64,000 nt of DNA from contig NZ_JAIOAA010000004.1 in NCBI RefSeq assembly GCF_019890675.1, positions 124,001 to 188,000 on the forward strand, read 5' to 3'. The DNA is from Micromonospora sp. PLK6-60. Its GTDB lineage: Bacteria; Actinomycetota; Actinomycetes; Mycobacteriales; Micromonosporaceae. Below, in pieces: positions 33,790 through 42,160 of the stretch. Position 1 is the stretch's first letter; the number at the start of each line of letters is the position of its first letter. The notes under the pieces were generated by a model. The model did not search any database and was not told the DNA's origin. It was given only the letters and a program-made list of their open reading frames with translations. The translations under genes and the position numbers were made by a program.

Positions 33790-36700
33790 GTGAGCATCCT
33801 GCCGAGCCCAATCCCGCACCCGTTGGAGTTCAACCCCTGGGAGCTGCCCGGCTGGGTCTACGAGGCCTTCGACTGGGTGATCGGGGTCGAGTGGCCCGAC
33901 GGCGACGAACGGTCGGTCTGGGACGTCGCCGACCAGTGGTACGGCGTGGCGGGGCTGCTCGCCGGTCCCCGGGACGACGCGACGGCCGCGGCCGGCGAGG
34001 TGATCGGTGGATACGGCGGCGTGGGCACGGTCGCCGGGGCGTTCGACGCGGCCTGGCGGCGGATGGCCGACGGTGACGAGGCGCCGCTGAATGTCCTGCT
34101 CGCCTTCACCGGTGACCTGGGTCGGCTGGTGGAGGAGTGCGGCGCCGACATCGAGGGCGCCAAGCTCGAGGCCTGGATCGAGTTGGGCATTCTCGCCGTC
34201 GAGTTGATGTCGGTGGCGGTGCTGACCGTGGCGACCGCGGGCGCGGCGTCGCCGGCCGCCGGGGCGGCGGTGACCGCCAGCCGGTTCGTGGTGCAGCGGA
34301 TTTTCAAGCGGCTGCTGACGCAGCTCGCCCGCAAGGAACTGAAACGGGGCCTCAAGGAGGCCGGCGAGCGGGCGGCCAAGGGCGGGCTGCGCGGGCTCGG
34401 CCGGCACGCCGCCAAGGGTGGCCTGCTGGAGGCGGCGGAGGAGACCGGCGTCAGCCTCGCCACCCAGGCCTACCAGAACGCCACCGGTCGCCGTCACGGC
34501 CTGGACGTCGCCGAGCTGGGCTATTCCGCGCTGGGCGGCGCCGCCGGGGGAGCGGTGGTCCCGCTGGCCGGTCTCGGCCGGCACGCGCAGGGCCGGGGCG
34601 CCCGGATCGCGGAGCACCTCGGCCGGGAGATGACCGGGGAGACCCTGGCGGAAGGGGCTGCCTCGCTCGCCACCGGGCAGGGCGCGCTCTCCTGGGAGGA
34701 CGCCGCCCGGGCCGCCGCCTCCGGGACCACCGGGGCGACCACGGGTCAGGTCGACCACGCGTTGCGGGCCCGGCTCGACGGGCAGCTGAGTGCCCTGGCG
34801 GGGCCGATCGCGCCGACGGACCTGCCGGATCCGTCCGTCCCGGTTGGACAGCCGGCGGAGGACACCGGCCCGCGGATCCCGTCACCTCGCCCGCCCGCTC
34901 CGGTGGAGGTGACGCCGCCCGCGGTCACGCATCCGGCGGGTATTCCGGGCCACGCTGCGCAGGACCTCGGCGCCGAGGCGCCGGCCCTCGTCGGCCTGGC
35001 CGACGGCGGACCCTCCGCGCCGGCACCTGCCCCCCCGCTGGCCGAGGCGCCCATGCCGGCATCGCCGGTCGTCGCCGCGGCGAGCGACCAGGCGGCAGCC
35101 GGGACGCCGGGTCCGATCGACACCGCGCCGTCTGACCCGACCATCCCCACCGCGCGTGAGCCGATCGGCGCTGCCGGGCACCTGCCCCCGGCGACCGGGA
35201 CGGTCGAGGTGCCGGCGTCACCGCAGGCCGGCGGGCCGAGCCTGTCCGCCGTCGCGGTCGACCACCCGGCGTCCGGCCTGCCGACGACCACTCAGCCGGC
35301 CACCCATCCGCCGGCCACGGCGGCCACGGGCACCGCCGCGACGACGGCTCCGCCGCCGGGGCCGCCCGTCGCACCGACCGTCGTCACCGGCTCGGCCCCG
35401 GGGCCCCTGGTCACCTCCGGCGTCGCACCGCTGCCGACCCACCCGGCCAACAACTCCGCCGTCGCCGCGCCGCACGTGCCGGCGGTGAGCGGTGCGAGCG
35501 CCGTGCCACCACACGCCGTTGCCACCGGTGCGGCGGTCGGGTCGCCGCCGATCAGCTCGCCCCCGGACCCGTCGCCATCGCCGCCACACGCCGGGCAGCG
35601 CCCGGCGACCCCGGTGGAGGGCAACCCGCCGCGCGGCGCCGGGGGACCGCCGGACGGGCGGCCCGGGGAGAGGACGGGCGCCGCCGATCCCGCGCACGCC
35701 CGCCGGGTGTTCGAGGCGCTCAACCCCGGCGTCCCGACCGCGCCCCGGACGGACATGCCGCCGACGCCACCGGTCGCCGACCCGTCGCTGTTTCCGCCGC
35801 GCACCCCCGAGTGGTACGCGGCGACCTGGGCGCTGGAGCGGGACGCCCTCGAACGCAACCGCTACAAGGGCTACTTCGAGGCACAGCGTGCCTGGTACGA
35901 GGAGAACCGCCGCGAGGAACTGAGTGGCCAGTTTCGTGGGTCGGCCGAGATCACGCTTGAGCGGGCGCGATGGTTGCGGAACCGCGCCCGGGAACTGGTC
36001 AACGCGGGACGCCGGCTGATCGCCGAGCACACCTTCCAGGCGAGCCGGGCCGTCGAGCGGCAGTCCTACCGGTACGCCGACCAGGCGGAAGCGGTCCGCG
36101 AGGGCAGACTCGTCCCGGAGACCGTCGTCATCGACTCGGCCGAGGACTTCCACCGCATCAACAACGACGTGGCCGACCTGGCCCTGGGCGGGGTCGAGAC
36201 GGGCGACCGTTCGGCGCTCACCGGCGACGACGTGCCACCGCCGAGCGACCGGTCCCGGCCGTACGGGCAGTGGGGTGGCCTGCGCCCGCCGCTCGCCCTG
36301 CACCAGACCGACCTCGAACGGCAGATGCCCCGGCACGTCGACGGCCGAGTGCTGCGTACCGCCGACCCGCGGGTGGGCGGCTGGTTCGGGCTGATGAACG
36401 ACGGTGGTCCCGCCGCCGACGCGACCCGGGGGATCAACTGCCTGGACTGCACGCTGTCGTTCTACGACACCTGGATGCACGGGCGGCCCAGGGTGTCCGC
36501 GCCGCGTACGTTCGACGGCTATTCCGACGGCGACATCAACCGGCCCATCAGCGGCGAGGCGGAGGGGCCGCGCCGGGTGGAGGAGGTGACCGGCGGCCGG
36601 TTCCAGCGGCTGGTCGCCGCCCCCGAGGACCCGGTGCGGCACCCGGCCGAGGCGCGGTACGCCGTCGACCGTGGCTTCCGCGCGCTGGCCGACCAGTTGC

Positions 36701-38304
36701 GGCTCGGCGGGCACGGCTCCTACGCCTTCGTCATCACCGAGTGGGAGGGCGGCGGCTCGCACGCCTGGGTGGCGCTCAACCAGCACGGCACGGTCCTCTA
36801 CCTGGACCCGCAGAGCGGTGAGGTGCGCGACCGGCCGCTGTACGCCCACTCCGGCCAATGGCATCCGGGCAACGTCTCCGGGATGGACGCGCTGGTGCTC
36901 GGCGGTGATGGTCACCCGAGGCCCCTGCACGGTCTGGGCCGGGGCCGGTTCAGCGCACTACCCGACCTGCCGGCCCCGTCGACATCGGACGGCCGGGCCG
37001 GCCACGGCGGTCCCGACCTGAACCGGCTGTATTTCCTCGACGACCCGGGCTCGACCGGCCCGGGTGCCGTCGCGCCGGGCTCACCTCCGGCTGATCAGGG
37101 CGGGACCACGGCGGGGGCGCAGGAGGAGCGGAACCGGGCCTGGACAGCGCGGATCGCCGCCGGGGTGTCGGTCCGGGACGTGTTGAACCGCAGTGTTGAC
37201 CTCGACGGGGTGTTCGCGGCCGGGGTGCGGCCCGCCGAGTTCGCCGCCGAGGCGGAGCCGGCGACCCTGCGGCGGCTCGTGCCGCAGCTCGACGAGGCGG
37301 CGGCGGGCGACCTGGCGCGGCTGCTGGCGGACGACCGGGTCCGGCGGATGCTGGAGGCGACTGGGTCGACACCGCCGGCCGAGAAGCCGATGCTCGCCGA
37401 GACGCTGGTGCGCCAGCTCGCGGGACACCCCGACCTCGTACGGATGATGCTGACGACGCCGGAGCTGGCGAGTTCGCTCACCGCCCGGCCGGTGACGCTG
37501 CACAATCTCGCCGAACGCCAGCAGGGGATCGACGTGCTCGGGGTAGTGCTGGCTGACATCGGGAACCGTGGCGCCACAGCGGTGCTGGCGGACGGTGTGT
37601 CGATTGCGGCAGCCACACCGCTGTCGCCGGAGCAGCGTCGGATCAGTGCCCAGTTCCAAGACTCCCAGGAGCCGGCGGTGCAGCCAGGCTTCGACTCCAA
37701 CCGCGTCGAGGACGCTGACTATGTGCGCCGCTACCTCGACGAGCTGTACGGGCAATCAGTTTCGGCGCAGGCGGAGGTGACGGAGCTGGCACGCCAGTTG
37801 GCGCACCGATCGGTGTCGCCAGCCGAGGCCCAGGGGCGCGCCGAGCCCAAGGACCGGCAACGCGCGGAGGACAAGGTCAAGAAGTACAACGGCGACGCGT
37901 CACTTCTCACGGATCTTGCTGCGGCGAAAGTGATATTTACGAACCTGTCCGATCTCTACCGCGCCCTGGAATCCCTGTCGAACAATCCCGCCCTGCGCAT
38001 CCTTGAATTCGAGGACCGGTTCGTCGAGCCGCAGCGGAGTGGATACCGGGATATTCTGATGACGGTGCGTACCAGCGGTGGTCATGTGGCGGAATTCAGG
38101 CTACACCTGAAGGCTGTCGAAGACGTTGCCACATGGGAGCACTCGCTCTATGAAGTGACTCGGGACCTGAAGGCGGTAGCTCGGGGTCAGGGGCGTAGTA
38201 TGTCCGGCGCCGAGCGCGCGATCGTCAACGGAGTGTTGCGGCAGCAGCAACATTGGTTCTGGGTGGCACTGCGAAAGTCTCTCGACGGGGGTGGGCATAT
38301 ATGA
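33790..38304 (+). CDS. Polymorphic toxin: WXG100-like head, papain-fold (Tox-PL) domain and RelA/SpoT-like tip
   Basis: 1504 residues from GTG 33790, with GCGGAGGA upstream. Residues 1-335 are helical and resemble the WXG100-like N-terminus of CpnT-type proteins. Residues about 338-630 are a Pro/Ala/Thr-rich linker. Residues about 860-1030 match papain-fold toxin 1: Cys884 in RGINCLDCTLSFYD, His991 in GSHAWVALN and Asp1006 in YLDPQSG make a likely catalytic triad of a protease or glutamine deamidase. Residues about 1340-1490 look like a RelA/SpoT nucleotidyltransferase: PKDRQRAEDKVKKY, LTDLAAAKVIF, SGYRDILMTV (Gly1418-Tyr-Arg-Asp) and VAEFRLHLK. Such domains make alarmones or (p)ppApp, or modify RNA. 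The tip is poorer in G+C than the body. The stop overlaps the next gene (ATGA), as expected for toxin-immunity pairs. Confidence 0.75.
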   Translation: MSILPSPIPHPLEFNPWELPGWVYEAFDWVIGVEWPDGDERSVWDVADQWYGVAGLLAGPRDDATAAAGEVIGGYGGVGTVAGAFDAAWRRMADGDEAPLNVLLAFTGDLGRLVEECGADIEGAKLEAWIELGILAVELMSVAVLTVATAGAASPAAGAAVTASRFVVQRIFKRLLTQLARKELKRGLKEAGERAAKGGLRGLGRHAAKGGLLEAAEETGVSLATQAYQNATGRRHGLDVAELGYSALGGAAGGAVVPLAGLGRHAQGRGARIAEHLGREMTGETLAEGAASLATGQGALSWEDAARAAASGTTGATTGQVDHALRARLDGQLSALAGPIAPTDLPDPSVPVGQPAEDTGPRIPSPRPPAPVEVTPPAVTHPAGIPGHAAQDLGAEAPALVGLADGGPSAPAPAPPLAEAPMPASPVVAAASDQAAAGTPGPIDTAPSDPTIPTAREPIGAAGHLPPATGTVEVPASPQAGGPSLSAVAVDHPASGLPTTTQPATHPPATAATGTAATTAPPPGPPVAPTVVTGSAPGPLVTSGVAPLPTHPANNSAVAAPHVPAVSGASAVPPHAVATGAAVGSPPISSPPDPSPSPPHAGQRPATPVEGNPPRGAGGPPDGRPGERTGAADPAHARRVFEALNPGVPTAPRTDMPPTPPVADPSLFPPRTPEWYAATWALERDALERNRYKGYFEAQRAWYEENRREELSGQFRGSAEITLERARWLRNRARELVNAGRRLIAEHTFQASRAVERQSYRYADQAEAVREGRLVPETVVIDSAEDFHRINNDVADLALGGVETGDRSALTGDDVPPPSDRSRPYGQWGGLRPPLALHQTDLERQMPRHVDGRVLRTADPRVGGWFGLMNDGGPAADATRGINCLDCTLSFYDTWMHGRPRVSAPRTFDGYSDGDINRPISGEAEGPRRVEEVTGGRFQRLVAAPEDPVRHPAEARYAVDRGFRALADQLRLGGHGSYAFVITEWEGGGSHAWVALNQHGTVLYLDPQSGEVRDRPLYAHSGQWHPGNVSGMDALVLGGDGHPRPLHGLGRGRFSALPDLPAPSTSDGRAGHGGPDLNRLYFLDDPGSTGPGAVAPGSPPADQGGTTAGAQEERNRAWTARIAAGVSVRDVLNRSVDLDGVFAAGVRPAEFAAEAEPATLRRLVPQLDEAAAGDLARLLADDRVRRMLEATGSTPPAEKPMLAETLVRQLAGHPDLVRMMLTTPELASSLTARPVTLHNLAERQQGIDVLGVVLADIGNRGATAVLADGVSIAAATPLSPEQRRISAQFQDSQEPAVQPGFDSNRVEDADYVRRYLDELYGQSVSAQAEVTELARQLAHRSVSPAEAQGRAEPKDRQRAEDKVKKYNGDASLLTDLAAAKVIFTNLSDLYRALESLSNNPALRILEFEDRFVEPQRSGYRDILMTVRTSGGHVAEFRLHLKAVEDVATWEHSLYEVTRDLKAVARGQGRSMSGAERAIVNGVLRQQQHWFWVALRKSLDGGGHI

Positions 38305-38732
38305 GCGATTCCCCGGGTCTCGTGCTTCCCTCCTATTTCTCTCATTTCAAGTGGCCACTGAAGCTGGTCGCCACCGAGGATGGCGGCATGCGAGCGTGGC
38401 GGCTCGCCAGAGGGGGAGGGTGGGAGTCGGCGGACGACGCGATCGATGAGGTCATCTTTGCGATGGGCGGTGAGGTCAAGGTGCTCACGCCGGACCGCTT
38501 CGTTCAGTTGGCCGAATGGCACCGCGCCCGCCACCTCAGAGGGGAAGGTCCGGTCTTCGCGCTCTACGAGACGATCAAGGCGATCGAGGAGACCGCCGAG
38601 TCGGACGGGCGTGGGTTGACCGACAAGGAGCGCGCAATCGTCGCTGGCCTTAGGCGTAGGACCTTTGTCATGTTCGAGGAGGAACTGCGGCGCCGGGGTG
38701 ACCCGGGTGCTGACCCGAGTGTGGCGGTGTGA
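38301..38732 (+). CDS. Candidate immunity protein overlapping the toxin stop
   Basis: 143 residues from ATG 38301 within ATGAG, so it is translated in coupling with the toxin. I recognise no named family. It is soluble, without signal or membrane segment, mixed alpha/beta, and contains WRLARGGGWESADDAIDEV, EVKVLTPDRFVQLAEWHR and a helical C-terminus. Base composition is lower in G+C than the toxin body (60 percent by hand count over 38281-38340, against 70 percent over 36721-36780). The position makes it the likely antidote to the RelA/SpoT-like tip; this is inference. Confidence 0.7.
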   Translation: MSDSPGLVLPSYFSHFKWPLKLVATEDGGMRAWRLARGGGWESADDAIDEVIFAMGGEVKVLTPDRFVQLAEWHRARHLRGEGPVFALYETIKAIEETAESDGRGLTDKERAIVAGLRRRTFVMFEEELRRRGDPGADPSVAV

Positions 38733-38774
38733 TGCGGTCGCGGTCGGCAGAGCGTCTGCAATGGGCGGTGTCCA

Positions 38775-39074
38775 GTGTTGAGCTATTACGTAATATATCG
38801 CGATGAAAATAGGTCCGAGCCGGCGGGTGTCTTGATCGTGGATGTCGCGACAGGGGATTCAGTGGTGTGGGATCACCGCGAGGGGAATTGGGTGTACGAC
38901 CCCGCGATGGCGGTTCGGTTCTTGGATGACTTCCGCAACTTCGATCGGTACGAGGATGTCAACCGTTCATCGGTGGAATCGGTGATCTGTTCTGTGACCG
39001 GTGGCCCGCCCCCGCCCGACGAGGAGTTCGTGCAGGCAATGTTTCGGCGGGGCCGACGATCTCGACCGGCTTGA
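38775..39074 (+). CDS. Small protein in the toxin locus, possible second immunity factor
   Basis: 99 residues from GTG 38775, 42 bases after the previous gene. It begins MLSYYVIYRDENRSEPAGV and continues as strands ending in VVWDHREGNWVYDP, then a helical part and a basic tail RRGRRSRP. No family is recognised, although small proteins with a VWDH..G.W.YDP core are common in actinomycetes. The 60 bases from 38761 are only 47 percent G+C by hand count, far below the neighbourhood, which suggests recent arrival. No clear ribosome binding site is seen. Confidence 0.6.
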   Translation: MLSYYVIYRDENRSEPAGVLIVDVATGDSVVWDHREGNWVYDPAMAVRFLDDFRNFDRYEDVNRSSVESVICSVTGGPPPPDEEFVQAMFRRGRRSRPA

Positions 39075-39167
39075 CGGTGGCGAGGGGCTCTGAGTACGCG
39101 ATCTTTCCGAGCTGATCCTGCGGTCGAGCGTCGGGCTGCTCCGCGCGGCCTCGGTAGGGTGTCCAAC

Positions 39168-40199
39168 ATGGAGCATTGTCGCCTCGGCACCAGCGGTCTC
39201 ATGGTCAGCAGGGTCATCTTCGGCAACTGGCTGACCCACGGCGAGACCATCGCCCGGCCCGCCGCGACCGCCTGCGTACAAGCGGCGTTGGACGCCGGGA
39301 TCGACACGTTCGACACGGCGGACGTCTATGCGATGGGTGCTGCCGAGACGCTGTTGGGTGAGGCTCTCCGGGGCACTACCCGTTCTTCGGTGGTCATCGC
39401 CTCGAAGGTCTGCCTGCCGGTGGGCAGCGGCCCGAACGACCGGGGGCTGTCCCGGAAGCACATCATGGAGTCCTGCCACGGCTCACTGCGCCGGCTCGGC
39501 ACCGACTACATCGACCTCTACCAGGCGCACCGCTTCGACGAGGACACGCCGTTGGAGGAGACGTTCCAGGCGTTCGACGACCTGATCCGGCAGGGCAAGA
39601 TCCGGTACGTCGGGGTGTCCGAGTGGACGGCGGAGCAACTGGCGGCGGGGTTGGCGGCGAGCGACGGGCTGCGCTCCCGGATCGTCTCGAACCAGCCGCA
39701 GTACAACATGTTGTGGCGGGTGATCGAGCCGGAGGTGGTGCCGGTGTGTGCCGGGGCCGGCATCGGTCAGCTCGTCTTCCAGCCGCTCGCCCAGGGCGTA
39801 CTGTCCGGCAAGTACCGACCCGGTGCGACCGCGCCCGCCGGGTCGCGCGCCGCCGCCGGTGGCCGGGCGCCGACGTTCATCCGCCGGGTCCTCGGTGCGG
39901 AGCTGCTCGACCGGGTCCAGCGGCTCCGGCCGATCGCCGACGCCGCGGGCGTCTCGATGGCCCAGCTGGCGGTGGCCTGGACGTTGCAGCGGCCGACCGT
40001 CTCGGCGGCCATCATCGGTGCCTCCCGTCCGGAGCAGGTCACCGAGAACGCCGCCGCCGCCGGGGTGCGGCTCGGGGCGGACGTGCTGGCCGAGGTCGAC
40101 CGGGTCCTCGGTGACCTGATCGACCGGGACCCCACGAAGACCGCACGCATGATGGCGGTCGAGCCGAGCTGGGCCGCCGCGGACCAGTCGACGGGCTGA
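39168..40199 (+). CDS. Aldo/keto reductase, voltage-channel beta-subunit type
   Basis: 343 residues from ATG 39168; a GTG at 39159 would add three residues. TIM-barrel NADPH oxidoreductase with the full tetrad: Asp and Tyr in DTADVYAMGAAE, Lys in VIASKVCLPVG and His in YQAHRFDEDTP. The start MEHCRLGTSGLMVSRVIFGNW and the insertion pattern fit the YghZ/KcsB-like AKR branch, which reduces short aldehydes such as methylglyoxal. The cofactor phosphate loop is AAIIGASRPEQVTENAAA. It marks the return to high-GC sequence after the toxin locus. The next gene starts 11 bases downstream. Confidence 0.9.
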   Translation: MEHCRLGTSGLMVSRVIFGNWLTHGETIARPAATACVQAALDAGIDTFDTADVYAMGAAETLLGEALRGTTRSSVVIASKVCLPVGSGPNDRGLSRKHIMESCHGSLRRLGTDYIDLYQAHRFDEDTPLEETFQAFDDLIRQGKIRYVGVSEWTAEQLAAGLAASDGLRSRIVSNQPQYNMLWRVIEPEVVPVCAGAGIGQLVFQPLAQGVLSGKYRPGATAPAGSRAAAGGRAPTFIRRVLGAELLDRVQRLRPIADAAGVSMAQLAVAWTLQRPTVSAAIIGASRPEQVTENAAAAGVRLGADVLAEVDRVLGDLIDRDPTKTARMMAVEPSWAAADQSTG

Positions 40200-40209
40200 C
40201 GGTGCGCCG

Positions 40210-40896
40210 GTGACCGGGATGGGGTGGCTGACGCCGCGCACCGTCGAGGAGGCGTACGCGGTGCAGGACCGGCTGCGGGCGTCGGTCGACGCGGTCGGGC
40301 CGGGGCCGGACGCGCCCGCGACCGTCGCGGGCCTGGACGTCGCGTACGCGCAGCGCGGTGACCGGTTGGTGGCGGCCGTGGCGGTGCTGGACGCGCGGAC
40401 CCTGGCGGTCGTCGATTCGGCAGTGGTGGCGGGCCACCCGGCCTTCGACTACGTGCCGGGGCTGTTCGCCTTTCGCGAGTTGCCCGCGCTGCTCGACGCC
40501 CTGGACCGGTTGACCGTCCGTCCGGACCTGCTGGTCTGCGACGGGCACGGGCTGGCACACCCGCGTCGGTTCGGGTTGGCCTGCCACCTGGGCGTGGTGA
40601 CCGGGCTGCCGGCGATCGGCGTGGGCAAGACGCCGCTGGTGGGTACGTGGGTGACGCCGGCCCGGGAGCGGGGTGCGGGGGCGCCGCTTGTCGACGGGGG
40701 TGAGCCGGTCGGGCGGGTGCTGCGCACCCAGGACGGCGTGAAGCCGGTCTTCGTCAGCGTCGGGCATCGGATGAGCCTGGACAACGCCTGCGCGCGGGTG
40801 CTGGCGCTGACCCCGACGTACCGGTTGCCGGAGACGACGCGGGTCGCCGATCGGCTCTGCCGGGCGGCCCTCGCCGCCCGCGGCGGGGCCGGCTGA
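40210..40896 (+). CDS. nfi: Endonuclease V
   Basis: 228 residues from GTG 40210. Endonuclease V nicks DNA next to deaminated adenine (inosine) as a repair step. The active-site elements are visible: VAGLDVAYAQRGDR with the first metal Asp, then the PYIPGLLAFRE-type stretch here as FDYVPGLFAFRELPAL, then DLLVCDGHGLAHPRRFGLACH with the second Asp, and GVGKTPLVGTW with the conserved Lys. The C-terminus is complete. It probably shares a transcript with the aldo/keto reductase. Confidence 0.93.
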   Translation: MTGMGWLTPRTVEEAYAVQDRLRASVDAVGPGPDAPATVAGLDVAYAQRGDRLVAAVAVLDARTLAVVDSAVVAGHPAFDYVPGLFAFRELPALLDALDRLTVRPDLLVCDGHGLAHPRRFGLACHLGVVTGLPAIGVGKTPLVGTWVTPARERGAGAPLVDGGEPVGRVLRTQDGVKPVFVSVGHRMSLDNACARVLALTPTYRLPETTRVADRLCRAALAARGGAG

Positions 40897-41020
40897 GGGG
40901 GTAACGCGGCACACAGCCGGGACGCTCTATGACCAGGTGCTACCAGGCCTCGGTAGTAGCCTGGCCGCCGGACCGGCCGGGAGCAGCCCGGACCGATCGG
41001 GACGAAACTGCGAGGTGATC

Positions 41021-42091
41021 ATGTCGGTACGTCGGCACGTGGCGCGGCTCGCGACGGCCTGCGCGCTGCTGGGCGGCCTGGTGGCCGTCGGGGCGTCACC
41101 GGCGCTCGCGGATGACGACTCGGTGCGGGTGCGCGCCGCCGGCAGCTTCACCGCCGGTGGCTCGGCCGAGAGCGTGACGCTGGAGGTGCGGAAGAAGAGC
41201 GACGGCTGCGTCCTGGTCCATACGGCGCTCGGCCTGCGGCTCGACGGGTTGTCCGCCGGCCAGGTCGAGGTGAAGGTGAACTACGGCGGGCGCTGGTGGC
41301 CGGTGCCGGTCGGCGACGGCGGCGACGGGGTGCAGACCGGCCGGACCACGCCCAGCAAGCCCCGGCTGTGCAAGGACAAGAAGGTCACGGTGAAGTACCG
41401 GGTGGCCTTCCTGGCCGGCGCGCCCGCCGGGCGGCTGACCGTCGTCGGCGAGGCGACCGACGCCGGCGGCGAGGCCATCGATCGCGGCAGCGACACGGCC
41501 CGGGTGGTCGGCGGCCGGGCGGTGGAGCCCACCCCGACCCGCGAGCCGACGCCGACCCCGAGCGCGGTGGCCACGGTGGAGCCGACCGCCGCCGCGGTGG
41601 CCGCGCCGACGGCCGCCGCCGCTGTCGGCCCGCAGAACGGCCGCCCGGTCGCCCAGGAGGAGGATTCCGGTTTCTCCCCGATCATGTTCGTCGGCCTGGC
41701 CCTGGTGCTGGTCGGCGCGGGCCTGATCGCGCTGTTGGTCCGCCGGTCCCGCGCGGACCGGGCGGAGCGGGAGCAGACCGGCGGGCAACCCTGGTCCGGC
41801 GGGCCGCCGCCGGGTGGCGCCGGGCCCACCACGTACCGCTCGGCCGGCGGGCCCGCGGCGGCCTCGACCGGTCAGGTGTACGGCCAGCGCCCGGCCCCCG
41901 CCGGCGGCGGTGTGTACGGCGCTGCCGCCCCGCGCCCGTCCGGCGGGGTCTACGGCGGGGCCGTGCCGCAGCCGCCGGTGCCCGGTCAGCCCGGCCCGCC
42001 TCCGGCGCCACCCGCCGGGTCGGGGAAGAACCCGCCGCCGGATCCGGCGGGGGGCGACGCCACCACGGTGATGCCCCGGCTGCCCGGCTGA
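41021..42091 (+). CDS. Secreted single-pass membrane protein with Thr/Pro-rich stalk
   Basis: 356 residues from ATG 41021 with GCGAGG upstream. The signal peptide ends near ALA|DDD at residue 30. The extracellular part (about 30-165) is a beta-rich domain with two cysteines (Cys63, Cys117), followed by a Thr/Pro/Ala stalk. One membrane helix lies at about residues 220-240 (IMFVGLALVLVGAGLIALLV) and is followed by a basic stop and a long Gly/Pro/Tyr-rich cytoplasmic tail containing VYG repeats. No known family is recognised; the build suggests a surface receptor or scaffold. The tail may be a low-complexity interaction region. Confidence 0.72.
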   Translation: MSVRRHVARLATACALLGGLVAVGASPALADDDSVRVRAAGSFTAGGSAESVTLEVRKKSDGCVLVHTALGLRLDGLSAGQVEVKVNYGGRWWPVPVGDGGDGVQTGRTTPSKPRLCKDKKVTVKYRVAFLAGAPAGRLTVVGEATDAGGEAIDRGSDTARVVGGRAVEPTPTREPTPTPSAVATVEPTAAAVAAPTAAAAVGPQNGRPVAQEEDSGFSPIMFVGLALVLVGAGLIALLVRRSRADRAEREQTGGQPWSGGPPPGGAGPTTYRSAGGPAAASTGQVYGQRPAPAGGGVYGAAAPRPSGGVYGGAVPQPPVPGQPGPPPAPPAGSGKNPPPDPAGGDATTVMPRLPG

Positions 42092-42160
42092 GCCAGGGTG
42101 GAGGCCGCCGCTCCGATACGCTCAGGCTCGTTGAGGACCTGCGGCTGAGGAGCGAATTCG

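Noticed and set aside
34451..35500. Several overlapping frames opposite or beside the toxin linker
   Set aside because: The linker is repetitive Pro/Ala coding sequence, which opens all frames; none has a start signal or family match.
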